Assembly: GCF_928097925.1 (NCBI RefSeq)
Contig: NZ_CAKMRI010000001.1
Span: forward strand, 1,860,001-1,924,000
Length of the DNA: 64,000 bases
Reading direction: 5' to 3'
DNA from: Mediannikoviicoccus vaginalis
GTDB lineage: Bacteria > Bacillota > Clostridia > Tissierellales > Peptoniphilaceae
The translations under genes were made by a program, and so were the position numbers. Below are positions 27,308 through 37,345 of this stretch, piece by piece; the first letter of the stretch is position 1; each line of letters starts with the position of its first letter. The notes beneath the pieces are model-generated. The model was not told where the DNA came from, did not search any database, and saw only the letters and a list, made by a program, of their open reading frames with translations.

Positions 27308-27334
27308 AGCCATTTGTATCAAGTGGCTTTTTTT
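27308..27334 (+). terminator. Rho-independent terminator
   Basis: AGCCATTTG pairs with CAAGTGGCT (one wobble) around TAT, then seven T residues. Confidence 0.8.
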
Positions 27335-27366
27335 AATGGGTATAAATATAGAAGGAAGGTGAGAAT

Positions 27367-27855
27367 ATGGATAGAAATTTTTTAAAAGAATTTATAGGAC
27401 GAACAGGAGTTGGAATTGTAAAGTATGTTAAGGCTATAGTCATATCGTCATTAATAAACTTTATAGTTTTGTTATTTGGACTCAAATATGCAAATGTTTC
27501 ATACTATGGACTAATAGCCTTTGCCATAGCAGTGGTAGATGTGTTACCAGTACTAGGTGCAGGAATTGTTTTAATACCATGGGCAATAATAGTTTTAATA
27601 CAGGGCAGTACCAGCCTTGCCATAACACTTATAGTACTTTATGTAATCACATTTGTATTAGAACAAATAATTCAACCGATAATACTGGGCAAATCCATTG
27701 GACTAAAACCGCTTTACACTTTAGGAATAACCGTGGTTTGTATGTTTGTCTTAACCCCGGGAGTTGGTGCAATAGTTGGAGCGCTAGTATCAATAATGGT
27801 TGCTGTGTTTATTGATATGAAAAATGGAAATATTTTTGGTGAAGATAGGAAATAA
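27367..27855 (+). CDS. Half-length AI-2E family transporter
   Basis: A 162-residue protein that aligns with only the C-terminal half of AI-2E (YtvI/DUF20) exporters, which are usually near 350 residues. Kept features: YYGLIAFAIAVVDVLPVLGA, FVLEQIIQPIILGKSIGL and the last two helices. It has a good ribosome site (GAAGGTGAG) and no N-terminal half is detectable in the 65 bp upstream, so it is either a truncated gene that reacquired a start or a real short form. Function doubtful. Confidence 0.7.
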   Translation: MDRNFLKEFIGRTGVGIVKYVKAIVISSLINFIVLLFGLKYANVSYYGLIAFAIAVVDVLPVLGAGIVLIPWAIIVLIQGSTSLAITLIVLYVITFVLEQIIQPIILGKSIGLKPLYTLGITVVCMFVLTPGVGAIVGALVSIMVAVFIDMKNGNIFGEDRK

Positions 27856-27884
27856 ATTAAAAAAATTAATTAAAGAATTTTTGG

Positions 27885-27915
27885 AGCTTAACTTATAATA
27901 GTTGAGCTTTTTTTA
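27885..27915 (+). terminator. Rho-independent terminator
   Basis: AGCTTAACT/AGTTGAGCT stem, loop of 6 nt, seven T residues. It isolates the cas operon from upstream transcription. Confidence 0.8.
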
Positions 27916-27924
27916 TTAAAAATA

Positions 27925-27953
27925 TTGTACTGGTATTTTTAATATGATATCAT
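27925..27953 (+). promoter_or_regulatory. cas promoter: Likely promoter of the cas operon
   Basis: TTGTAC (27925-27930) and TATCAT (27948-27953) with a 17-bp spacer, 80 bp ahead of cas3. It is the only good match between the terminator and cas3. Confidence 0.5.
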
Positions 27954-28033
27954 ATAGATAAGAAAACAAGAACATATGTTTGAGATGGACGGTGAATATG
28001 TTATTAAATACTAAAAATTTCAAGGAGCATTTT

Positions 28034-30796
28034 ATGGATTTAAGTTGCTTTTGGGCAAAGAAAAGTGATAGAGATGGCACGCCGAAGTGGCTTCCATTAA
28101 TAGAACATCTTAAAGATACTGCCTATGTAATTGATAGACTTTGGGAAATTTGGTTGGACGATAGTCAAAGAGTAATGATTGTGAAAACACTTTCATCTAT
28201 GGATGAAGGAAAAAAACTGGCAAAGTTTTTGGCCTATGCCCATGACTGCGCGAAGGCTACAGCTTCCTTCCAAACTAAAAAGAGTTTTACTAACTCTCCA
28301 GACTTAGACGAGATGATTTTAGATAAACTTGAAGCGGCTGGGTTTAATGGAATTAAAGATTTACAACTTGCAAACCCTACAAAGAGTCATCACTCCATTG
28401 CGGGACAAGTTATTCTCGAAGAGTTTGGAGTAAACACAGGTGTTGCAAGTATTGTGGGAGCACATCATGGCAGCTCTGTTGATAGTGTTGATGTTATAAA
28501 ATCTCAACTGTCAGCTTACTCTGCAAATTATTACGGTGAAGAACTTAAAGATGAACAAGGAAATCTTTTTAAAAAATCTCAAGATGAACTTTTTGTGTGG
28601 ATTCTAAAAACAGTTGGATACGATTCGGTAGAAGATATTCCTGAAATAACAGTTCCCGTTCAAATGATACTTACAGGACTTTTGATTATGGCGGACTGGA
28701 TTGCTAGTAATGAATTATATTATCCGCTTATTCCCATAGATGAAAGAGAAGTTTTCAATAGAGAGGAAAGAAATGTAAAAGGTTTTGAAAAGTGGAGAAA
28801 GTCTGAAAGCTGGACTCCATATGAAATTTATGATGCTTTAGAAATTTACAATAAACGTTTTGGATTTGATTCGCCAAGGGAGGAACAAAGAAAAATATTT
28901 GATGTAGTTGATGAAATAGAAGAGCCGGGCATAATAATTTTTGAAGCGCCTATGGGAATGGGAAAGACGGAAGCATCCCTAGTTGCTGTGGAGCAGATAG
29001 CATCAAAGCTTGGAAAAAGTGGACTTTTCTTTGGACTTCCAACTCAAGCCACAAGCAATGGTATTTTTCCAAGGATAAATAATAAATGGCTAATGAGTAT
29101 TTCAAATGAATTTGAAAGTGAATTCCCTATTAGACTATCACATGGGAAGGCATATCTAAACGAAGATTATAGAAAGATTTCAAGAAGACCTTCATCAAAT
29201 ATTTATGAAGATGAATTTACTCCTGGCACATTTGTAAATGAATGGTTTTCTGGAAGAAAGACTTCGTCCCTTGATGACTTTGTTGTTGGTACTGTAGATC
29301 AATTTTTAATGATGTCGTTAAAACAAAAGCATCTATTTTTAAGGCATCTAGGTTTTAGTAAAAAAGTTGTGGTAATTGACGAGGCCCATGCCTACGACAC
29401 TTATTCGTCAGAGTACATATACCAGTCTGTTAAGTGGGCTGCAGTTTATAATATCCCTATAATAATACTTTCTGCAACGCTTCCAGCCAGTAAAAGAAAA
29501 TTACTTATAAAAAACTATATGATTGGAAAGGGAGCAAATACAAAAGAACTTCGAAAACAAATTTCTACCCTGGATACAACTTCCTATCCACTAATAACGT
29601 ATAATGATGGATTTGAAGTAAAGCAGTTTAAAGATTTTGATATTAAGCATGATAAAACTATAAAAATTATTAGAGCAGAGGAAGAAAATTTAACAAGTTT
29701 ATTGAAAGAGATTTCAAAAGATGGGGGAATAATCGGCATAGTTGTAAATACCGTAAAGAAATCTCAAAAATTTGCAGAAGAATTGTCCAGTATTTTTGGT
29801 CCGGAAAATGTTTTACTATTACATTCTTCGTTTATTGCAACACAGAGGACGAAAAAGGAAGAGGAGCTTCTGAGATTAATAGGTGGAGGAACAGAGGATA
29901 GACCTAAATTTAAAATAATTATAGGGACACAGGTTATTGAACAGTCACTGGATATTGACTTCGATGTTATGATATCGGACCTTGCACCAATGGATTTATT
30001 GATTCAAAGGATGGGAAGACTCTTTAGACATAAAAACAAAAGGCCAGAAATATTAAAAGATCCAAAGTTTTATGTGCTTGGATGTTCAAAAAACTTGGAT
30101 TTCGACAAGGGATCCATGGCGGTTTATGACGGTTACATTCTCACTAGAACAGAAAAGTTTTTGCCAGATGAAATAAGAATTCCAGAAGACATCTCACCAC
30201 TGGTCCAAAAGGTATATGGAGATGAAGAGATAGAATTAAGTGATGATTTAATAGGAACTTATGAAGACTTTAAAAATAAATATATAGCCTACAATGAAAA
30301 GAAAAAGGAAAGGGCTTCTAATTTCAAACTTGGAGAGCCGTATCAAAAGAGTGCCTTTGTCGATAACAATAACCTAATAGGAATACTTTCGGACAAAAAG
30401 GACTTTAGAGGAAAGACAGAGGAACAGATTTATGCGCAAGTTCGTGATATTAAAGAGACCATAGAAGTTATTGCCTTAAAAAAAATTGGCGATGGATATG
30501 GAATTTTTGGAGAAGATGTAGATTTATCAAAGGAAATAGGAAATTCAGATGTTCAAGTTGAAATTCTAAAAAACACATTGAGACTTCCACAGGCTTTGGC
30601 ATATAGCCCTAGTCAAGTAGAAAAAAATATTAAATTTTTAGAAGATTACAATATAAAAAATCTACCCCAGTGGCAAGAGACAACTTGGTTAAAGGGAAGC
30701 TTAGGGATTATATTTGATGAATATAATGAATTTATAATTGGAGAGTTAAAGCTCATATATGATGAGAAGTTGGGATTATTATATGAAAGGTTGTGA
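28034..30796 (+). CDS. cas3: CRISPR-associated helicase/nuclease Cas3 (type I-E)
   Basis: A 920-residue protein from ATG 28034, chosen because AAGGAG lies 6 nt ahead and because DLSCFWAKK matches the usual I-E Cas3 start; a longer frame begins with a TTG at 27980. The HD nuclease is intact: H25 in PLIEHLKDTA, H70-D71 in AYAHDCAKA, then SHHSIAGQ and GAHHGSS. Helicase motifs follow: APMGMGKTEASL (Walker A), VVIDEAHAYDTY, SATLP, TQVIEQSLDIDFD and QRMGRLFRH. Cas3 is recruited by Cascade to nick and degrade the foreign DNA. First gene of the cas operon. Confidence 0.97.
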   Translation: MDLSCFWAKKSDRDGTPKWLPLIEHLKDTAYVIDRLWEIWLDDSQRVMIVKTLSSMDEGKKLAKFLAYAHDCAKATASFQTKKSFTNSPDLDEMILDKLEAAGFNGIKDLQLANPTKSHHSIAGQVILEEFGVNTGVASIVGAHHGSSVDSVDVIKSQLSAYSANYYGEELKDEQGNLFKKSQDELFVWILKTVGYDSVEDIPEITVPVQMILTGLLIMADWIASNELYYPLIPIDEREVFNREERNVKGFEKWRKSESWTPYEIYDALEIYNKRFGFDSPREEQRKIFDVVDEIEEPGIIIFEAPMGMGKTEASLVAVEQIASKLGKSGLFFGLPTQATSNGIFPRINNKWLMSISNEFESEFPIRLSHGKAYLNEDYRKISRRPSSNIYEDEFTPGTFVNEWFSGRKTSSLDDFVVGTVDQFLMMSLKQKHLFLRHLGFSKKVVVIDEAHAYDTYSSEYIYQSVKWAAVYNIPIIILSATLPASKRKLLIKNYMIGKGANTKELRKQISTLDTTSYPLITYNDGFEVKQFKDFDIKHDKTIKIIRAEEENLTSLLKEISKDGGIIGIVVNTVKKSQKFAEELSSIFGPENVLLLHSSFIATQRTKKEEELLRLIGGGTEDRPKFKIIIGTQVIEQSLDIDFDVMISDLAPMDLLIQRMGRLFRHKNKRPEILKDPKFYVLGCSKNLDFDKGSMAVYDGYILTRTEKFLPDEIRIPEDISPLVQKVYGDEEIELSDDLIGTYEDFKNKYIAYNEKKKERASNFKLGEPYQKSAFVDNNNLIGILSDKKDFRGKTEEQIYAQVRDIKETIEVIALKKIGDGYGIFGEDVDLSKEIGNSDVQVEILKNTLRLPQALAYSPSQVEKNIKFLEDYNIKNLPQWQETTWLKGSLGIIFDEYNEFIIGELKLIYDEKLGLLYERL

Positions 30797-30799
30797 AAA

Positions 30800-32503
30800 A
30801 TGGGAAGTTATAATTTATTGGACGAAAAGTGGATTCCTGTTCTTCTAAATGAAAAGGGAGACAGCGAAAAGGTTTCAATTATTGAGCTTTTTGAAAATGC
30901 GCCGAATTATATTTCGCTTGCTGCAGACACACAGACTCAAAAATTTGCACTGCTTAGATTTTTACTTTCAATTCCTCAAACTGTGTACTTTAGGTTTGAT
31001 GTAGAGGGAAATCCATATGATTACTTTGATGTGGGTGAAAGGCTTAGGCAGATTGAAGAAGTGGAAGAAGAGGACGTGGAAGACTTTAAGTTGGACCTGG
31101 GTCGTACTTGGAAAGAGCTTTGGAATTTAAAGAGTTATTCTAAAATTCTCTTTGATTATTTAGAAGTCTGGAGAGATAGATTTTATTTATTTGATGATAA
31201 GTATCCCTTTTATCAAGTTACAGAAGATGTTATTGGTGAAGATAAAATAAATAAAGCAAAGGCAACTACCATTTCAGGAAAGACAATTAATAGAATTATT
31301 TCAGAAAGTGGTAACAAGATAGCGCTATTTTCACCGAAGTATGAAAATGATAGCAATAAAGAAGTTTTGTCGGAGGATGAAATTGCACGTTGGTTAATAA
31401 CTTTCCAAGGCTACGTTGGAACAGCGGACAAGGTTATGTTTGGAAAGGAAAAGTACACCGCTTCAAAGGGTTGGATATATGACATCGGTGGAATTTATCT
31501 GGAGGGAGACAACCTCTTTGAGACACTTATGCTTAACACAATGCTTGGAAATAGAAAAGATTTTTACTTCAAAAAGCAAAAACCTTGTTGGGAGTTCTCA
31601 GGGGCAGAAATTATAAATAGATATTTAATCGACAATAATCCTGATAACTTGGCAGAACTATACACAACTTGGAGCAGGGCGGTCTTTATTGATCCTGACA
31701 CAGATGTTACAAAGCCTTTTGAAATGCAGGTTGTAAAAGTTCCTGATATTGACCATAGAGATAAATTTATTGAACCAATGACTATGTGGAGAGAAAATAA
31801 AACTGGGCCTAGTAAGGACAGTATTACACCAAAAAAACATCCTTCAGACAGAGCTATGTGGAGATCTTTTGGAAATATATTTTTAATGGGACAATCAGAC
31901 AACAAAGTTCCAGGAATAGTTAAATGGTATTCAGAAATATCTCAAAATATCGCAAAAGATAAACTTGTAACAGTAAATGCCATATCAATGAAGGATGACG
32001 GCAATGCAACGTCATGGATGCCTGTAGGAGAGATTCATGATAGGCTAAACTTACATGACATAGTCCTTAAGGATAATAGAGATGATGGTTGGAACTATAT
32101 AGTTAACGATGTAGTCGAAGATACAAAGGAATGTATAAGTTCAATATATAGAAGACTTCTTACGGATATTAATGAAATTAGAAATAACAAGAATCCTTCT
32201 TATGTAAATCAAAATATTGAAGAGATGTACTATATTATAGATTTGCCATTTAGAAATTGGCTCTACTCAATTGACGAAAACTCTTCGAAGGAAGAAAAGG
32301 TATTTGAATGGAGAAAGACGTTAAAAGAGCTAATAGAAAAACAGGCGCGAAGATTAGTGGAATTTGCCGGCGCAAGGGACTATAAGGGAATAGAAAAAGA
32401 GAAAAGAATTAAAAACATAGCCACATCCTATTCCTTTTTTAAAGCTTGGTTAAATAAAAAATTAAAGATAAAGGAGGAAGAATATGCAGGAGAAATTGAA
32501 TAA
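30800..32503 (+). CDS. casA: Cascade large subunit Cas8e (CasA/Cse1)
   Basis: A 567-residue subunit that recognises the PAM and positions Cas3. The N-terminus YNLLDEKWIPVLLNEKGDSE is the standard CasA opening; SDRAMWRSFGNIF and later ARRLVEFAGARDYKGIEKEK are further family blocks. Length slightly above E. coli CasA. It starts 4 bp after cas3 and overlaps the next gene by 20 bp. Confidence 0.93.
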   Translation: MGSYNLLDEKWIPVLLNEKGDSEKVSIIELFENAPNYISLAADTQTQKFALLRFLLSIPQTVYFRFDVEGNPYDYFDVGERLRQIEEVEEEDVEDFKLDLGRTWKELWNLKSYSKILFDYLEVWRDRFYLFDDKYPFYQVTEDVIGEDKINKAKATTISGKTINRIISESGNKIALFSPKYENDSNKEVLSEDEIARWLITFQGYVGTADKVMFGKEKYTASKGWIYDIGGIYLEGDNLFETLMLNTMLGNRKDFYFKKQKPCWEFSGAEIINRYLIDNNPDNLAELYTTWSRAVFIDPDTDVTKPFEMQVVKVPDIDHRDKFIEPMTMWRENKTGPSKDSITPKKHPSDRAMWRSFGNIFLMGQSDNKVPGIVKWYSEISQNIAKDKLVTVNAISMKDDGNATSWMPVGEIHDRLNLHDIVLKDNRDDGWNYIVNDVVEDTKECISSIYRRLLTDINEIRNNKNPSYVNQNIEEMYYIIDLPFRNWLYSIDENSSKEEKVFEWRKTLKELIEKQARRLVEFAGARDYKGIEKEKRIKNIATSYSFFKAWLNKKLKIKEEEYAGEIE

Positions 32504-33086
32504 GCGAAAACTTGTGTACTCAACTACGGAAAGAGTAATCTCAAACCTTTCCGACAACATGGACAGTTCAAGGACAAAGGCCATGTTATCCAGCTTAAGA
32601 AACTCCATAGGAAGGCCACTGGAAGAAAATATTGAATCCATAAGTTTAATCTATCAGTATATGCCTGAAGAGTTCTATTCGAATTTTGGTGCTTTGACCT
32701 ATGAAGAAGAAGCTATAATCACAACACTGCAACTTTATGCGATTCATCAACAGTCAAAGCTAGATAGTGTAAGTGGCAAACAGGAAAAGGAAGTTTGGGA
32801 TAATATTGGGAGTTCTTTATCATACTTAAGACTTGGAGAGAGTTCACTTCCATTTGATAGGAGATTTAACGCCCTAATAACTTCACAAAGTTTTGATGAG
32901 CTTTCAAATCACTTGAGGCAACTTATAAAAATTTTGAAATCAAAACAGGACAATATTAAGATAAACTATCCAAAACTTGCACAAGATCTATATGATTTTG
33001 CAAGAGGTTACGATGAGAGAGTTAGATTAAATTGGTCAAGAGCATATTATAGTAAAAATTATAAAGGAGAAGAAAATGAAAAATAG
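32484..33086 (+). CDS. casB: Cascade small subunit Cas11e (CasB/Cse2)
   Basis: A 200-residue all-helical basic protein, with the family's stretch of arginines (LRNSIGRPLEENIES, then LRLGESSLPFDRRFNAL). Two copies normally line the belly of Cascade and stabilise the R-loop. Identified by both sequence style and position between cas8e and cas7e; it overlaps each neighbour (20 and 11 bp). Confidence 0.9.
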   Translation: MQEKLNKRKLVYSTTERVISNLSDNMDSSRTKAMLSSLRNSIGRPLEENIESISLIYQYMPEEFYSNFGALTYEEEAIITTLQLYAIHQQSKLDSVSGKQEKEVWDNIGSSLSYLRLGESSLPFDRRFNALITSQSFDELSNHLRQLIKILKSKQDNIKINYPKLAQDLYDFARGYDERVRLNWSRAYYSKNYKGEENEK

Positions 33087-34155
33087 ACTTTTTTTAGACG
33101 TTCATGCAATTCAAACATTGCCACCTTCAAATATTAACAGAGATGATACAGGAAGTCCTAAAACAGCACAATATGGAGGAATTAGAAGGGCTAGAGTTAG
33201 TTCCCAATCATGGAAGAGAGCCATAAGAGAATATTTTTATGAAAATAGCGCTCAAGAAAATGTGGGAATAAGATCTTTAAATGTTGTTGAATATGTGGCG
33301 GACAAAATAATGAAACTTGATAGCTCTTTAAGTAAAGAAGATGCATTAAAAATGGCGGACAAAATTTTTAATGATGCAAAAGTAAAAACCAAAGACTATA
33401 AGGCAAAGGCTTTATTTTTCTTAGGAGAAAGCCAAGCGAATAAACTGGCGGAAGCTGCTGTAGGAGGAGTTACTAACAAGGATACGATACAAGAGATTTT
33501 CAAGTCAAATCCTGCCATAGATATAGCGTTATTTGGAAGAATGCTTGCAAATAATCCATATTTAAATGAAGATGCATCATGTCAAGTGGCCCATTCAATA
33601 TCCACACATGGAATTCAAACTGAGTTTGATTTTTATACAGCGGTAGATGACCTAGCTCCTGAAGACAACCCTGGGGCAGGAATGTTAGGAACGGTTGAGT
33701 TCAATTCATCAACAATGTATAGATATGCAAATGTTGCAGTACATGAACTTTTAAGGCAACTTGAAAGCAAAGAAGCCACAATAAACACATTAAAGATATT
33801 TGTTCAAGCTTTTGCAAATTCACTTCCTACAGGAAAGGTAAATACGTTTGCAAACCAAACGCTACCTCAATTTATTATGGTTAATCTAAGGGTTGACAGA
33901 CCAGTGAGCTTGGTGAGTGCCTTTGAAGAGCCAGTTAAATCAAGCGAAGGTTTTGTAGATAAATCAATAGAGAAGTTAGTTCAAGAAACTGAAAGAGTTG
34001 AGAAGTTTGTTGAAAAACCAATTTATACAATTGTATTAAATACAAGGGATATGGAGTTGAAGGAAGAATTTATAAACTCTGACAATATGAGAAATTTATT
34101 AAATAAACTTGGGGAAGAATTAGAGGGAAATATAGACGAAAGTCAAGGTGAGTAG
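33076..34155 (+). CDS. cas7e: Cascade backbone subunit Cas7e (CasC/Cse4)
   Basis: A 359-residue RAMP protein; six copies form the crRNA-covering filament. The N-terminus LDVHAIQTLPPSNINRDDTG and RARVSSQSWKRAIREYF are strongly conserved CasC blocks, followed by QTEFDFYTAVDDL and FANSLPTGKVNTFANQTLPQ. Length normal. Overlaps cas5e by 8 bp. Confidence 0.96.
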   Translation: MKNRLFLDVHAIQTLPPSNINRDDTGSPKTAQYGGIRRARVSSQSWKRAIREYFYENSAQENVGIRSLNVVEYVADKIMKLDSSLSKEDALKMADKIFNDAKVKTKDYKAKALFFLGESQANKLAEAAVGGVTNKDTIQEIFKSNPAIDIALFGRMLANNPYLNEDASCQVAHSISTHGIQTEFDFYTAVDDLAPEDNPGAGMLGTVEFNSSTMYRYANVAVHELLRQLESKEATINTLKIFVQAFANSLPTGKVNTFANQTLPQFIMVNLRVDRPVSLVSAFEEPVKSSEGFVDKSIEKLVQETERVEKFVEKPIYTIVLNTRDMELKEEFINSDNMRNLLNKLGEELEGNIDESQGE

Positions 34156-34846
34156 ATTGAAGACTTTATTGTTGAAATTTTCTGGACCACTGCAGTCTTG
34201 GGGAACGGATTCTCATTTTGAAACCAGATATACTGACTTCCATCCTTCAAAAAGTGCGGTTATTGGCCTAGTTGCAGCAAGCCTTGGATATAGGAGAGAT
34301 GAGGATGAAAAAATTGCAAAGCTAAATGATTTGAACTTTGCAGTTAGAGTGGATCAAAGGGGAAATCTCTTAAGGGACTATCAAATCGCAACTGCCTACA
34401 AGCCAGACGGAAGATTTGAAAGAAACTATGTTACAAATAGATATTATCTTGAAGATGCAGTATTTGTAGTTGTACTATCTGGGGGAGATGAACTAATAGA
34501 CGAAATAGAGTTTGCAATAAGAAATCCCTATTTCCAACCATTTTTTGGAAAGAGATCAAATCCTGTAAATCCAGATATAATAATAAAAACTACAACTGAA
34601 GATATAGTTAAAAGTTTAGAAAAATTAAGCTGGCAGGCAAGTAACTTTCACAAAAGAGAATTTAAAGGTAATGAATATGTGGAGTTAGAAGTTTATATCG
34701 ATGGAGATTTAATAGAGACTTCAAGTTCTAAATTTAGAAAAGACAGAGTAAAATCTTTTTCTCAAAAACATAGACAGTTTGGTTATAGAGGAGAAAAGAG
34801 TTTTATAGTAAGAGTTACAGATGAACATGATGCATTTATGTTCTAG
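34148..34846 (+). CDS. cas5e: Cascade subunit Cas5e (CasD)
   Basis: A 232-residue RAMP subunit that holds the 5' handle of the crRNA. It shows LLKFSGPLQSWGTDSHFETR near the start, then TDFHPSKSAVIGLVAASLG, both standard for CasD. The GTG at 34148 overlaps the end of cas7e. A TTG at 34157 with AGGTGAG upstream is an equally good start and would give MKTLLLKFSG, closer to the usual family start. Confidence 0.94.
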   Translation: MSRLKTLLLKFSGPLQSWGTDSHFETRYTDFHPSKSAVIGLVAASLGYRRDEDEKIAKLNDLNFAVRVDQRGNLLRDYQIATAYKPDGRFERNYVTNRYYLEDAVFVVVLSGGDELIDEIEFAIRNPYFQPFFGKRSNPVNPDIIIKTTTEDIVKSLEKLSWQASNFHKREFKGNEYVELEVYIDGDLIETSSSKFRKDRVKSFSQKHRQFGYRGEKSFIVRVTDEHDAFMF

Positions 34847-34855
34847 GAGGAGAAG

Positions 34856-36437
<1,582 letters not shown>

Positions 36438-37325
36438 ATGCCATTTACAGTGATTACTTTAAAAAACACGCCTAATTCACTTAGGGGAGACCTGTCCAAG
36501 TGGATGCAGGAAATAGCAACGGGAGTATACGTAGGAAATTTCAATAGCAAGATTAGAGAAGAACTTTGGAAGAGGGTTGTAGATAGCTCTGGAGTTGGAG
36601 AAGCTACCCTTTCATATAGAGATAGAAACGAAATAGGCTATAACTTTGAAACACATAACACAAAGAGAGAGGTTATAGACTTTGAAGGTATCCCACTTGT
36701 GTTAATAAGAAGTGAAAGGAAAGAACCTTCCCAATCTCAATATGGATTTAGTAAAGCCTCAAAATATCATAAAGCAAAAAAATTTTCAAAGCCAAAAACA
36801 AATGAAAAAAACATTTCATTAGTTGTTCTGGATATAGAAACAGATGGACTAGATGAAAAGACAAATAAAATAATAGAAATAGGAGCCTTAAAAACAGATA
36901 CAAAAGAAGAGTTTCATAAACTTATAAAAATCGACTCGAAACTTCCTGAAAAAATTATAGAATTAACAGGAATAAGAGATGAAGATTTGAAAAATGGAGA
37001 GGATATTGTAACAGCGCTAAAAGAGCTTAAAGAATTTATTGGAGATAGAGATATTGTAGGATATGGGGTTAAATTTGATATCAAATTTATAAACAGAAAT
37101 TTAAAAGTAAATAACTTAGAAAGACTTACCAATAAATCGTGGGATCTTTTAGACTTTGTAAAAAGAGAAAAGACTTTCTTAGAAAATTATAAATTAGAAA
37201 CGGTACTTAAGTCGTACGGAATTGATGAAAAAGTCCCCCATAGAGCTTTAAAAGATGTTAAACTTATAAATGAGCTGTCGACTAAAGTGAATAAATTTCA
37301 AGAATTTCTAAAAAAGGATCGTTGA
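36438..37325 (+). CDS. cas2: Cas2 fused to a DEDDh (DnaQ-like) 3'-5' exonuclease
   Basis: A 295-residue fusion. Residues 1-93 are I-E Cas2 (MPFTVITLKNTPNSLRGDLS, then TGVYVGNFNSKIREELWKRV). A Lys/Ser-rich linker (about 94-125) leads to a DnaQ-type exonuclease: D132 and E134 in VVLDIETDG, an Asp in YGVKFDIKFINRN, and the His and last Asp in PHRALKDVKLIN, so all DEDDh residues are present. Such exonucleases trim prespacers to size before integration. The fusion is known from some type I-E systems, for example in streptococci. Its 3' end must also carry any leader of the array, which starts 20 bp later. Confidence 0.95.
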   Translation: MPFTVITLKNTPNSLRGDLSKWMQEIATGVYVGNFNSKIREELWKRVVDSSGVGEATLSYRDRNEIGYNFETHNTKREVIDFEGIPLVLIRSERKEPSQSQYGFSKASKYHKAKKFSKPKTNEKNISLVVLDIETDGLDEKTNKIIEIGALKTDTKEEFHKLIKIDSKLPEKIIELTGIRDEDLKNGEDIVTALKELKEFIGDRDIVGYGVKFDIKFINRNLKVNNLERLTNKSWDLLDFVKREKTFLENYKLETVLKSYGIDEKVPHRALKDVKLINELSTKVNKFQEFLKKDR

Positions 37326-37345
37326 AAAATAAGGGATCGTTAAGT
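37316..37345 (+). promoter_or_regulatory. Very short candidate leader with a direct repeat
   Basis: Only 20 bp lie between the cas2 stop and the first repeat. The octamer GGATCGTT occurs twice, at 37316-37323 (inside the last cas2 codons) and 37334-37341, 18 bp apart. No promoter-like pair is visible here, so the array may be transcribed from the cas operon and the leader motif may overlap cas2. Confidence 0.4.

Noticed and set aside
27980-28033. Longer Cas3 starting at a TTG
   Set aside because: ATG 28034 has a better ribosome site and matches the usual family N-terminus.
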